Shown: piece after piece, positions 1 through 10,221 of the stretch
Layout of the letters: every line of letters begins with the position of its first letter
Numbering within the stretch: position 1 is the stretch's first letter
Made by a program: the position numbers and the translations under genes
DNA from: Entomortierella parvispora
Lineage: Eukaryota > Mortierellomycota > Mortierellomycetes > Mortierellales > Mortierellaceae
DNA length: 64,000 nucleotides
Reading direction: 5' to 3'
NCBI GenBank assembly: GCA_963573315.1
Contig: OY752143.1
Span: forward strand, 1,550,001-1,614,000
Notes under the pieces: generated by a model
Told to the model about the DNA's origin: nothing
Seen by the model: the letters and a program-made list of their open reading frames with translations, nothing else
The model's database searches: none

Positions 1-332
1 GGGATCGCAAAGAAGGCAAAGAACATGAAAAGGTAAAATGACTTGTTCAAAAAGTCGAGGAACATGTACGCATCCAGTCCACAGTGATCGATGACCGCCA
101 AGTCGTTAAGCTTTCTCGACCCAAAGACCCATCCTAAGATACCCTCGTTGTTGGTTTCGGGTCGCTCCCGCAAGGGGCCCATGTAAGTCTTTGGCTCATA
201 GACCCTGGGATAACGTTTTCGGACGACTGCATAGACAAGGAAGAGAACGGCGGTGATTGCGGCAGTGAAGACGACCGAGGACACAAAGGTCGACACGGAT
301 GCGTCGGTGCTGCCCTGACTCTTGTCTGCCAT
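1..332 (-). CDS. CSC1/OSCA-type stress-gated cation channel, N-terminal part (cut by window edge)
   Basis: The reverse strand reads an open frame of about 110 codons from the ATG at 332 to the window edge, beginning MADKSQGSTDASVSTF. A hydrophobic segment at about residues 16-37 is followed by a basic stretch (VRKRYPRVYEPK), a short loop with GWVFGSR, and then IDHCGLDAYMFLDFL leading into a second hydrophobic segment. The pattern TM, xxRxRYPRVYEP, then GLDAYMFLRFL is typical of the RSN1_TM domain at the start of the CSC1/Phm7/OSCA family (DUF221), osmosensitive calcium-permeable plasma-membrane channels. No intron is apparent here. Most of the protein, including the pore, lies left of the window, so completeness cannot be judged. 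It is divergent from the repeat-protein gene starting at 1253. Confidence 0.82.
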   Translation of the reverse strand, partial: MADKSQGSTDASVSTFVSSVVFTAAITAVLFLVYAVVRKRYPRVYEPKTYMGPLRERPETNNEGILGWVFGSRKLNDLAVIDHCGLDAYMFLDFLNKSFYLFMFFAFFAI

Positions 333-1252
333 CGGACTGATACGGATTGCAAGAGTGAGGAAGAGAAACGAGAGGGAGAGAAGGTAGAGAAAGGAAGCAA
401 AAGTCCTATGGGGATGACCCATAGTCGACACTGGTATGCCACAGCAAAAAGGGTCCGTTGGCAGTGGAATAACCCGACAGACACGAGCGGTGATGTGTGA
501 AAAAAGGGGGAGGGTCGTCTAATTTGGTCTGCAAGGGTCTGCCGGCTCTCTTTTCCGCCACTGGCCCCCTGGTGCTTGACACCAGGGTTCGTCCGCACAG
601 TCCTTCTTCCGCCATCCACATGCCAGTCGCGCGTTACTTGTTGCCGCCTGAACGGTCAACGCAGAGGCCTCCTGTTTTAGATCGGGTGTATGCTATGGTC
701 CTGAACCAGACTGGAATCGCGTCAGGTCGATTTATTAATGACACTATTCCCATATGATGCCGTACATAGTCGCCCATATCGCAACCCATCCTGGTCCCAT
801 TGACACCAGGAAATCGAATCTCTATTCCCTCTTGATCGCGAGTTTGACGATTGCTCCTGCAATCGGCTTGCTTGTTGAACGTTGTCACCCGATTCAGTCT
901 GTACATGGCCCTTATATCCAGTCCGCTCCTAGCCCCACATGCATAAACCGGACCCTTTTCTCGCGTGCTGATCGCGTCTCATCTCAAGCCGCGATCTCTT
1001 CCCTTTGTCATCGTCCCTTCAGCACAATTCCAGAGTCATCCGCTCCGGTCCCTCAGACCAAGGAGACAAGAAGCTTGGAAACAATGCTTTTATAAAAGCT
1101 GGTGCAACCATGTATTTTAATTTTTCTCTCCATCCTCTTTTGTCTGCCCTCAGCACTACACATCCCTCCTCCTCACTCTGTTCTCTCCTCATTTACCCAA
1201 TCATCTATCTATCTCTCCAATCTATTGACCTCACACTTCTAATACATCCATC
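333..1252. other. Divergent intergenic region with candidate promoters
   Basis: A 920-base spacer between two divergently transcribed genes. No convincing coding frame. The right part is pyrimidine-rich (about 1115-1245), as is common before fungal start codons, and a TATA-like box lies at 1091-1098. Confidence 0.5.
1091..1098 (+). promoter_or_regulatory. TATA-like box of the repeat-protein gene
   Basis: TATAAAAG lies 155 bases before the ATG at 1253 and is followed by a long CT-rich stretch. Position and composition fit a core promoter; there is no direct evidence for it. Confidence 0.4.
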
Positions 1253-3418
1253 ATGCATCGCCCTGCACTTTTCTTGACTTTGGCCACTGTCGCCTTTGGT
1301 GCTTCTGCTCGATTCAACGCCGCTGCAGACGCTAACGCCAACGCCGTCTCTCAAGGTATTGCAAACACGCAGTCCCAAAACTTTATGAACCCTCCTGCGC
1401 TCGCCGCCCGCGACCTTCACCTGAATCTCCATGGAAATGTTCATACCGTCGATCAAGACAGGAACAAAGGAACTCGAGCATCTATTGACGTCCACCTTGG
1501 TCGTCGTCACACCGATGTCAATGCCAATGTCGATGCCGCATTGGGGCGCCGTGATGTAATTGCCGACACAAAGGTCGATATTGGCCGTCGGGACTTGAAT
1601 GTGGATGCGAAGTCCTTCGTGGACCCAAAGAAAATCGAAGAGGAGAAGAGCAGAACCTTGGTTGATGTTCATCTGAGTCGCCGCAATGTGGACATCTATT
1701 CCGAAATCGTGAAAACGAACCGGCCCGATAACATACAGGCGAACGCTGGTGCCTTGAACATCAATATCGGTACGTTGGAGCACCGCCGCCCGCTCTCTGT
1801 TCATCTCAACAGCAGGGACTTGAACGTCAATGCAGAGCTCTTGAAGGAAGGAAGGCCCGTGGATGTTAATGTCAACCCCCGCGACCTCAATGTCAATACG
1901 GAGCTTTTGAGGGAGGACAAACCTATCGATGTCAACGTCAACACCCGTGATCCCAATGTCAACACTGAACACCTCGAAGAGAACAAGTCTGTTCATATCA
2001 CTGTCAACCAACGCGACCTCAACGCCAATACTGATCTCTTAAAGGAGGGGAGGCCTATGGATATGAATGTCCACACCCAAGATTTGAACGTCAACGCTGA
2101 GCTTCTAAAAGAGAACAAACCTGCTGAAGTCGAGGTCGGCCCCCGCGATCTCAATGTCAATGCTGAGCTTCTTAAGCAGAACAAGCCCGTGGATGTTAAT
2201 GTTCATGCCCGAGATCTGAACGTTCACTCTGAGCTCCTAAAAGAGAACAAGCCTGTTGATGTCAACGTCAACGCCCGCGATCTCAATGTTAACGCTGAAC
2301 TTCTCAAGGAGAACAAGCCCGTGGATGTTAATGTTAATCCCCGCGACCTTAACGTCAACGCCGAACTTCTTAAGGAGAACAGGCCTGTTGAGGTCAACGT
2401 CAACGCCCGTGATCTCAACGTCAACGCCGAGCTTCTTAAGGAGAACAGGCCTGTAGATGTTAATGTTAATCCCCGCGACCTTAACGTCAACGCCGAACTT
2501 CTCAAGGAGAACAAGCCTGTTGATGTCAACATCAACGCCCGTAACGCCGAGCTTCTCAAGGAGAACAGGCCTGTAGATGTTAATGTTAATCCCCGCGACC
2601 TCAACGTCAACGCCGAGCTTCTCAAGGAAAACAGGCCTGTAGATGTTAATGTCAATCCCCGCGACCTCGACGTTAATGCAGAGCTCCTGAAAGAGAATAA
2701 GCCTGTCTTCGCCAATGTGAATGCCCGCGCCTTGAATCTGGATGTCGGTCTTTTGGGGGAGCACCGCCCGCTTACTGTCGACCTCAATGGCCGCAGCTTG
2801 AAGGTTAACACTGAGCTTTTGAAGGAAGACAAGCCTGTAGACATTCAGGTTACACCCCGTGATTTGAGTTTGAACGCGGATCTTCTTCAAGAGCATCATC
2901 CCATCTCGGTGATCTTGGGCCGTCGTGTTTACGAGATGTCGAATGGATACTTGCTCCGTGACCCCGAACGTGTTGATACCACTGCGACAATTGTCCAACT
3001 GAAGAGGAAGCGTGACGTCCTGGCAAATGCTGATATCTCTGTCGCCGAGAATCAAGACGGCTCTGTCCAGGCGCCTCTGATCCAGGTTTTTCGCCGCCAC
3101 CACCACTGTAAATAATCTATGGTGGTCTGCTGTGTTTTCACAAAAGATACTCTACTTATAATTCATTGGATTTGATTAAACATAGATGACGATGATGAAG
3201 ATGAAGATGACGATTACGAGGATGACGGCGAGAACTTGAGCGAGAGCAGCAGTGAAAGCCACAATACCAAAGACTACAAAAAGTCGACCTCTTCAGAGAA
3301 TGAAAACTCTGACTGGGACAAGAAACACAACGGTGCGTCCAAGATGTCAGTCTCGACTCTTGCTGGCCTCTCTTTGGCAGGCATGGCGGCAGGCACCTTC
3401 TTGATCTTCTTGGTGTAA
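1253..3418 (+). CDS. Secreted, probably GPI-anchored 22-residue-repeat surface protein (novel)
   Basis: Exon 1 (1253-3107) starts with a signal peptide (MHRPALFLTLATVAFGASA). From about residue 180 it carries roughly 18 tandem 22-residue units of the form x-VDVNVN-x-RDLNVNAELLKEN-(K/R)P. One unit lacks four residues (an in-frame 12-nt loss near 2539). The frame would stop at TGTAAATAA, but GTAAAT at 3108 is a good donor and an acceptor ATAG ends at 3185. The 78-nt intron joins exon 2 (3186-3418) in frame and gives 695 residues. Exon 2 adds an Asp/Glu-rich linker, a Ser/Asn/Lys-rich segment and a tail (KKHNGAS followed by about 20 small or hydrophobic residues ending FLIFLV) that looks like a GPI-attachment signal. 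The alternating Val/Asn pattern suggests beta strands, perhaps a solenoid (inference). I do not recognise the family. The gene converges with a chitin deacetylase that has the same kind of tail. Confidence 0.8.
1801..2920 (+). repeat. Coding tandem repeat, 66-nt unit (22 residues)
   Basis: About 17-18 head-to-tail units inside the surface-protein gene. The central units (about 2220-2700) are nearly identical and alternate between NARDLNV and NPRDLNV versions, which points to a 132-nt higher-order unit and recent expansion. Outer units are more diverged. The repeat leaves long open frames on the antisense strand, which I regard as artefacts. Confidence 0.9.
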
Positions 3419-3502
3419 GAAGTCCTTGAATTGCCGTCTATCCAATACCGTTGCTTTCAGTGCCTTGTATTTTATAATGAAACGACAGCCTTTTTGGCAA
3501 GA

Positions 3503-3508
3503 AATAAA
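3503..3508 (+). terminator. Candidate poly(A) signal of the repeat-protein gene
   Basis: AATAAA lies 85 bases after the stop codon of exon 2, in the short spacer between two convergent genes. Confidence 0.45.
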
Positions 3509-3692
3509 GTCATTCTCATGTACTCCGTATACGGCACGAATCGATAAAAAAAACACAGGGAAATAGCATGTCGCTCAAAGAACCAGGGTTCAAGGATGTA
3601 ATTGCTCGTATTCGGTAGGTTGCATGGAACTCTTCTATGAGCTATGTTATGTTTGCTCGTGGTACTTTTAAGGATCAAAGTATGGACCCGTT

Positions 3693-5196
3693 CTACAATT
3701 GACCTACAGCCATGGCAGCGATTGCCAGAAGGGCCGACAAACCGGCTGTCGCCAAAGTTGCTGCTCCATTCTTCTTTCCGGCCGTGGGGAGTGCCGTTGA
3801 GTTTCCACCCGTGGTACCGTTGTTTCCAGTGGTCGAGTTTCCGCTGTTGTTCACACCAGCGACAGCACCATTCATGGTTGCCAAGGTGATGTTGTGCTCC
3901 CTGTAAGGGTGAGGGTCGTTCACACATGCCGATACGGGCATGGTCTTCCAAGTCTGCTGCAAACGGGGCAAGTTGGCAATGGCGGCATCGACGGTGTTCT
4001 GGTAAAGCTCGTGCTCCAAGCAGATATGGCCTGTGGTGTCCTTGGGGGCAGCAGCGATCCATTGGTCAAAGGCCTGGTCGACCTGTGCCATTGTGCGCTT
4101 GCCACCGGGGGCCATCATCCAGTCATTGGTATCGAGATCCCAGATGACAGAGGTGTAACCCATCTGTGACAACAGTCCTCGGATACGGTTGTCGATGTCA
4201 CCGTAAGGAGGCTATTTTCAGGTAAACAGCCCGGGCAAAAGAAATTGTCAGTTGAGTGAGGGAGAATCTGAGATCGAAAATTGCATTATCTTCCTGGTAC
4301 AGAAATGGCTCGACTGTGGCTGCTGGACAGGACAGCCCGACAACGCCCGGGCTCACAGTCAGAATTTTTGTTGTTTGTCATTCCAGCCGCAAGGATAAAC
4401 CCTCTTCAAGAAGAGGTTCTCGTGCTGAATGGGAGGCTGTCTGTTGGTAACAACACACTCGAGAGGAGGGTGGAGGAGGGGGGGATTTGTGATGTGAGGA
4501 AAAGGACTTTGATGTAATGGAAGGTGAACTTACTCTGAAATAGGTGGGTGTGAAACCGCAGAGCTCCTTGATAGCCATCTCGGTATACTTGATCTCGGCC
4601 ACAAATTGCTCGTTCGTCAGAGAAGTAGAAGGGTGGTGGGACCAGGTGTGGACAGCAATTTGATGGCCGGCACCGCAGGCACGGCGTGCTGCCTGCCAGT
4701 TCTGGAGAATGTTGGAACCGATGTAGAACAAGGTCGCCTTCTGGTTTGTCTTATCCAGGACATCGTAAAGCTGCTCACTGAATTCAGTTGGACCATCGTC
4801 GTACGTCAATCCCCAGACACCCTTGGGGCATTGGATGATATCCTTGTTGATACAGGTTGTCTCAGTCCAATCGCAGGCCTCAGCTGGGATCGCCTTTGGG
4901 TTAGAAGGATCGCCACCAGTCGTGAAAGGCACAACGGGAAAGTTGGGGACGGCTGTCATGTTGAGCTCCTTGAGCCACTGAGCGACCAAAGGGGTGTTTG
5001 TGGCAGCGATGGTAAACTGAGGTGGGTAGGGGTTAGCGAAGGTGCCATTGAAGGGGGGCAGAGGGATGATAGGGGCAGGAACGGCCTGGGAGGGGGCAGG
5101 GGCAGGGGCAGCCACTTTGGTCGTGGCAGTTGCAGCCGAGGCCACGTTCGAGAGCGCGATGACGGCGAAAATCAAGGAGAGTTCCTTCAGGAGCAT
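3693..5196 (-). CDS. Chitin deacetylase (NodB polysaccharide deacetylase), GPI-type tail
   Basis: Two exons, 5196-4534 and 4211-3693, joined across a 322-nt intron (GTAAGT ... AATAG) give 393 residues. The join restores TYFR|PPYGDIDNRIR across the splice. The family motifs are present in order: TYDDGP (catalytic Asp and metal Asp), HTWSHHP (metal His), RPPYG, DLDTNDW and HELY (catalytic His). The protein has an N-terminal signal peptide (MLLKELSLIFAVIALSNVASA), a Pro/Ala-rich segment, and a Ser/Thr/Asn/Gly-rich region followed by a hydrophobic C-terminus, as in GPI-anchored fungal deacetylases. The family removes acetyl groups from chitin to make chitosan in the wall or periplasm. Convergent with the repeat protein, 274 bases away. 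Confidence 0.93.
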
Positions 5197-7370
5197 GGTG
5201 AAGTGAAGGGTTGGAGGGGAAGATGGCGATGAGGGAATAAAGAGTGGGAGGGCCTCGATGTAAGTCGAGTAATGAGAGAGTGCGAAGTTGGAAGGGGGAA
5301 CAGAAGATTAGCGGACAAAGAGACGAAAATTGGCACCACAAGTCCATCTCGTTTAATGAAGTGCCTTGAGACTGGTGTGTGGTTCCTGATTTCAGCTTCA
5401 CTTGCTGCAGATCTACTTCGTGTTCTCCTCGGGTTGGGAAGCAACTCCGGAAGAACAGCACCGCCGAATTGTGCATCATTGAACCTCCTGCAGTGTCCGT
5501 GCAAGACCAAGGAGAACGTCTTTTCCCTTTCTGCTGCATTCATTGAACAATAATTGTTGCCCATCCGGATAAAATTGAAATTGAAAATTGAAACTTATTT
5601 TCGCAATCAGCAATCTCTTTGCGCCCGAGGTTTTTTAGGACGATTGAAGTTCGATATGTCCATACCCGGCAACGGAAAAGGAACTAGTGGGATCCATCTG
5701 CAGCGAATATTTTCGCTTTCTGCTCGTCACTAAGCGACCTGCCCACTCGAGTAGATCGAATCTTGTCCAAAGGAACCTATTGTAGTGACCTTGGCTCCTT
5801 CTGGTGGAGATGTATGATCGACTGGAGGGAATCTTCCGTAAAAGAAATATCCAGCAGGCGTAAGCAGCACGGGCGGAGAGATGACCAAAGAGCAGAAGGA
5901 TTGGATGAGAGACTGGACTGCAAGGTGAGCAACCATTGTCCAGTAGGACAAGGAACACGCTTTTTGGACACTTTATTCCAGGAATAGATTGCCTTGGCGT
6001 TGGGCTTTGTATGTTCAGTGGACGCCGCCCAGCCTCCACCTGAGTTTTGGGAAGACAAAGACGATTCTCCCGTCGTCGTTATCGTTCTTTTCATTTGCGA
6101 CAAGGCTACTGCTGCTCTATATAGTCCATTGCCAACACTCTTCTCCATATTCATGCCCGATCTGTGCCTTCTCAAATGAGTTTCCTCTCCTCATTATAAA
6201 CAGATACTCGGTCCTCTGTAGATCCAGGCTCTGTCCAATTCCAATTTTTTATCGGAGAAGGTCCTCCTACTTCCATATTCCCGTCATTGTCCGTGGGGAA
6301 ATCTGAAAACTTGTAGATGTGCTAGATCACTGAAGGGAAATGCTTCTTGATCGCTCATTGCCAGATCCCGGATCTTTGTCTTCTTGAATTGAGTCAAAAA
6401 CCAGGAACCCGTAGACTCAGAGCATCAACTCTAAACAAGTAAATTCCAGCCGAGGGCGCTGCTTGTCGAGTCACTAGAGCATCGAGCAAATAGGAACATA
6501 CCTGCATCTTGACTATAAAATAGTCTTTAAGTGCTGTTATGAGCACTGTGTTGTAGGCCCGCAAGTAAGTTTAGCTTGCAAGTGAGAACACCCCAGCGTA
6601 CAGCAAACCACAAACTTTCTTGTTCCACAAGTGTTGACTAGATTCAGGCGACTCGCTCGTGCTAGTCGCGTCCCACATCTTCCACACTGCCGTCCGTGGT
6701 CACAACGAAAAACTCGTCTCAAACCCTCCAGATTTCTCACACTCTGCACCTCATTCCCTTTCATAGCTTGTGTATTGTATCTTGGGAACAAGAACGAGAA
6801 CATATGATCTGCGATTGGAGGTATCGATGGTTTCTTGCCTGAAGAATTGGACGAGAGACAGGAAGGAATGCCAGGACGACGCGTCAGGTGAGCGATGGCT
6901 CGAGGTGCAAGACAAGAAGCGAGTACATGTTGTTTAAGCAATTGATGATTCCATGAATGAGACATGTACCATGGAGCTGACGGTCTTGGTGCGTCATTGG
7001 CCAGTAGGTTCATGGGATGGATAGAATGATGAGAGATGGCGGCATGGGATGCATCCAAGACGGCGAGACCAGGGCTTCTGAAACCCGTCCAGCGGCAGGC
7101 GGCCGTGCGCGAGTGCGAGCCTGTCAGGTGTGGGCTGTCACGGGAGTGAGTGCAACGGATACTGCAGAAAAGAGGACACCCCGCTGGTCTTAGTGTGGGG
7201 TCAAACGCCAATAAAGGACCCATAGGCGAGTCTTTTTTTTCTCTTTCTCCTATCTTCGTATCTTGCTCCTTCCTCTTTCCTTTCCATTCTTCCCACCATC
7301 CGCACTCTCTGATACAACATATATATACCATTCCTCCGTTCTCTCAACAGAAAAGTCCACCTACGCCATC
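5197..7370. other. Intergenic region, no gene recognised
   Basis: Open frames here (for example a 264-codon reverse frame at 6537-7331) have no recognisable domain, no sensible start context and proline/arginine/serine-rich translations of the sort random frames give. The last 170 bases are CT-rich and carry TATATATA at 7320-7327, 43 bases before the next ATG. Confidence 0.5.
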
Positions 7371-7862
7371 ATGAACGACAGCCACCCTTCCTGCGTCCAC
7401 TCCACGGCCCACCACAACTCCGTCTCCATCTCCAATAGCCAGTCCGCGGCCACTGGTGGTTGCTCTTGCGAGGATTGTGCCCCTTTCAAGGCCCCATCCC
7501 AGCAATTCTCTGAACAATCCTCTTCCTTCCAGGATTTGCACCAGCAGCAGCACCACACCCAGGCAGCTCCTGTTAGTTCGCACGGTCGTAACCCGAGCTC
7601 AACTTCGACCTCCTCCACTTCACCGCCAACCACCTATCTGGCCCGAAGACCCTCTGCCCCAGCCAACTCGTCAACTTCGCCTCGGATGCAACCTGCAGGC
7701 TTTGGCGGAGGTGGATCGGCCACCCAAATGCCGCCGGCTCCCCACAGGCGTGCCTCGCTCGAGTTCCATAATCGTGAACGATCCTTCCAACAGCATTCGA
7801 CCGCATGCGACTGCAGAGGCTCCGGCGTTGGCTGTGGATGCGCCTTTACCTGCGACTGTTGA
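7371..7862 (+). CDS. Small Ser/Pro/Gln-rich protein with terminal Cys clusters (metallothionein-like?)
   Basis: An intronless frame of 163 residues. I chose the ATG at 7371 because it follows the TATA-like box and the CT-rich leader; the upstream in-frame extension reads through that leader. Near the N-terminus there is a cluster CSCEDC, and the last 18 residues hold three CxC pairs (CDC, CGC, CDC), with the final Cys next to the stop. Between them lies about 100 residues of low-complexity Ser/Thr/Pro/Gln/His sequence. Ten Cys in total, eight of them in CxC pairs, resembles a metal-binding (Cu/Zn metallothionein) arrangement split between the two ends, but no known family is matched. No signal peptide or membrane segment. 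Real gene: likely; function: unknown. Confidence 0.6.
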   Translation: MNDSHPSCVHSTAHHNSVSISNSQSAATGGCSCEDCAPFKAPSQQFSEQSSSFQDLHQQQHHTQAAPVSSHGRNPSSTSTSSTSPPTTYLARRPSAPANSSTSPRMQPAGFGGGGSATQMPPAPHRRASLEFHNRERSFQQHSTACDCRGSGVGCGCAFTCDC

Positions 7863-8247
7863 GGAAAGTGCCTCCCCCACATCTTCTCTCCACCAGAACA
7901 AAAGGTGCATGGCTAAGGAAAAGGGACCGTCCTCTTACTGCTCACTGCCTGCATTTCAGACCTATCTTCTTCCAAATGTTCTCTTCAAGCCAGAAAAAAA
8001 AACTTTTTTCCCACACACACCCCTCAAGACAATCTTTCCGTCTGCCTTGTAAATAGTATCGTTCGTCTTGCAGTGTGCCAGATCTTACAACCCACCCTAC
8101 CTTTTCACCTCTGTTTGATATTCTTGTTGCCAGCTGAAGCAAAAAAAGTAAATAAAAATTACAAAAGTGTTTGCCCTGAGATTTTTGCATGACAAAGTTA
8201 AAGCACTTTGAGAGCAGATCAGAAGAGAGCGACTCTACTCGTCTCGT
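7863..8247. other. Convergent spacer
   Basis: 385 bases between the Cys-cluster gene and the 3' end of the DCC1 gene. A-rich and T-rich tracts and AATAAA-like motifs (about 8150) fit 3' UTRs. No gene seen. Confidence 0.5.
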
Positions 8248-9955
8248 TTATTTCTTGGAGATGATGCGGCTGCTGTAGATCACTTCTCCTCCAGGCTGCT
8301 TGACACTCCTTGCATGCTTTAAAAGCAGAATGTCAAGTTTCTTTTCGTCCAACACCAAATCTCTCAAAAAAGGCCGGATTTCTTGAGCTTCCCATTTGGC
8401 CTTGACCTCAAACAGGGCTGTGAACCGCATCGCCGGGTCATTGGGGAGGTGTGATTTTGAGAAAAAACGAATGCTCTTGATTGTCTGATTTCGATCGATA
8501 ACACGGTCCAGCTCGATGATACACTCGCCCTAATCCAAAGGAGATTACACAAAAGGTCAATGAGGAGCGAGTGAGGCCTCATTTCAGATTCACTCAAATC
8601 CCAAATGTAACTTACTGCAAGGTATGCTAGATCTGCTTGGAAATGTCCGTGGAGAGATTTCTCCCACTCCTGCATAAAGATTTCGAGCTTCTTACTATTT
8701 CCCTACATAGTCGGCGTGGGGTGTGTCAGATTCGAAATCAAAAATTCGGTGAAAAAGACATCTTTGACTACCATGCTTCTTACCCTTCCTATCCGCGAAA
8801 GCAAATACGTTCCCAAAAAAGTAGAGATTTCTTGGGCCGATAGACTGGTAGGACCCTCAGTTTCGTTCTCGTTCGAAAAGCTCTTTAAGCAATGTTCAAT
8901 CATCCATTTTTCAATTCCAGACTCCTTGGCCGATCCGTCTTCCCCAATAGTTTGACAGATTTTGTCAATGTTCACTGCATCAGCATGCATCTCTAGCACA
9001 TTCATTGTCATGAGAACTTCCTGAAGAATATCATGCATGAATTGGACTTTAAATAACCGCCAATGGCCTAAATATCATCCGTCAGGTGTAGTGGTAGCAA
9101 TATCGATTAGCTCCCACAATAATTGACAATCAGCCCTTCATGCACATGACGAATGCCGACCTTCGATTAAACAGGCATGTTGTTGCTTCAGCCACTGTAA
9201 AATCTCCTTGTCGCTTGCTTGAACAACTGATTGGATCTGAGGCCAAGTGTACAGGTGTCCCTGGTCCATTGTAAAATACACGCGGGATGTTTAGCGCCAC
9301 TGTTATGAAAACCGCCTCGGACAAGTCTAAAGCATCGGACTCACCTTGAGATCTGATTCCTGTGCCCAGCCCTCAAAAGGGTTCTGACGCAGCAGTTGAC
9401 CCAGCCGCTCCAGTCGAGGAGAGATTGGGATCAAATCTAATACACTGTCCAGAATGTCGAGAACAGCTTGTCGTCCATACCGAGGGCCATTGAGCGCATC
9501 TTCATCTTCCAGTGGTGGGAACTGATCCAATCTCACATCCGATTCAAGGTCCAAGTCCATGTCGCCGTCCGAACTTCGAAGTCGACTTTCGAGGATAGGG
9601 GCGATGGGTAGAAGCATGTTGGAGGTGTGGGCTCGCTGTATACTGAACGTTTGAGTGGGTGTACAGAGCACAGCCGTATCTGTATCTAATCCGCGCACTT
9701 CGAAGCTTTTCAAATGAGGAATGGAAGACATCCTATACGTTAGGACACTCATGACTCTGGCTCTGAGAATGCAGGGTTGGAATGAATGAGGGCTTGGCTG
9801 TACCTAAGACGATCATTGTCCGAGTTGTTTTGGATGTATTCTTCCAAACTTTTTGGCAGTTCGAGTAATGTATAGCTTGACTGGACAAAGTCCCGGGCGA
9901 AAAAGAGGTCTGTAGTGGTGGCATTGTCGGGCGCCTGAGTGGAAGGGTTGGCCAT
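8248..9955 (-). CDS. DCC1: Sister chromatid cohesion protein DCC1 (Ctf18-RFC subunit)
   Basis: Six exons: 9955-9804, 9732-9345, 9236-9161, 9067-8784, 8702-8616, 8529-8248, giving 422 residues. The start is MANPSTQAP. Recognisable DCC1 features are an N-terminal LLELPKSLEEYI, then FEVRGLDTDTAVLCT and AHTSNMLLPIAP, a central winged-helix region (IQSVVQASDKEILQWLKQ, CLIEGHWRLF), and the C-terminal acidic-basic tail. DCC1 with CTF8 and CTF18 forms the alternative clamp loader that loads PCNA at replication forks and supports cohesion. The donor after exon 3 (GTCGGC at 9160) is weak, but the join to GGCHWRLF-type sequence is strongly supported by the family. Divergent from the large Gln-rich protein. 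Confidence 0.88.
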
Positions 9956-10221
9956 GGTGTTGACGGGCCTCGGGCTTTTCGGCAGCAGAGGTGCAGGTCC
10001 TGGGTCGAGATGTGGTGGCAACGAAAAGTTGGCGATGCAAACAGAACCGAACTGAACTGCTCGAACAGACAAGGTGAGAATGGCAGTCACGAGTCCTCCC
10101 CGAATCCTCTGCAAGCAGTGGGAGATGCATCATTGCTGGCATTGCATCACTTCCATTGGATCACTCCAGGCTTCACAGCGCGTTCTACCGACCATCTTTT
10201 TCGACACCCCCTCATCAGTGA

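Noticed and set aside
1205-3106. Long reverse-strand open frames (up to 289 codons) opposite the repeat protein
   Set aside because: They are by-products of a 66-nt coding repeat that has no stop in the antisense frames; the forward strand has the signal peptide and the spliced tail.
5635-6306. Overlapping frames on both strands near 6 kb
   Set aside because: No consistent protein-like composition and many alternatives in all frames; treated as intergenic.
6537-7331. 264-codon reverse frame
   Set aside because: Composition is random-like, it overlaps the promoter of the Cys-cluster gene, and no motif or splice partner is visible.
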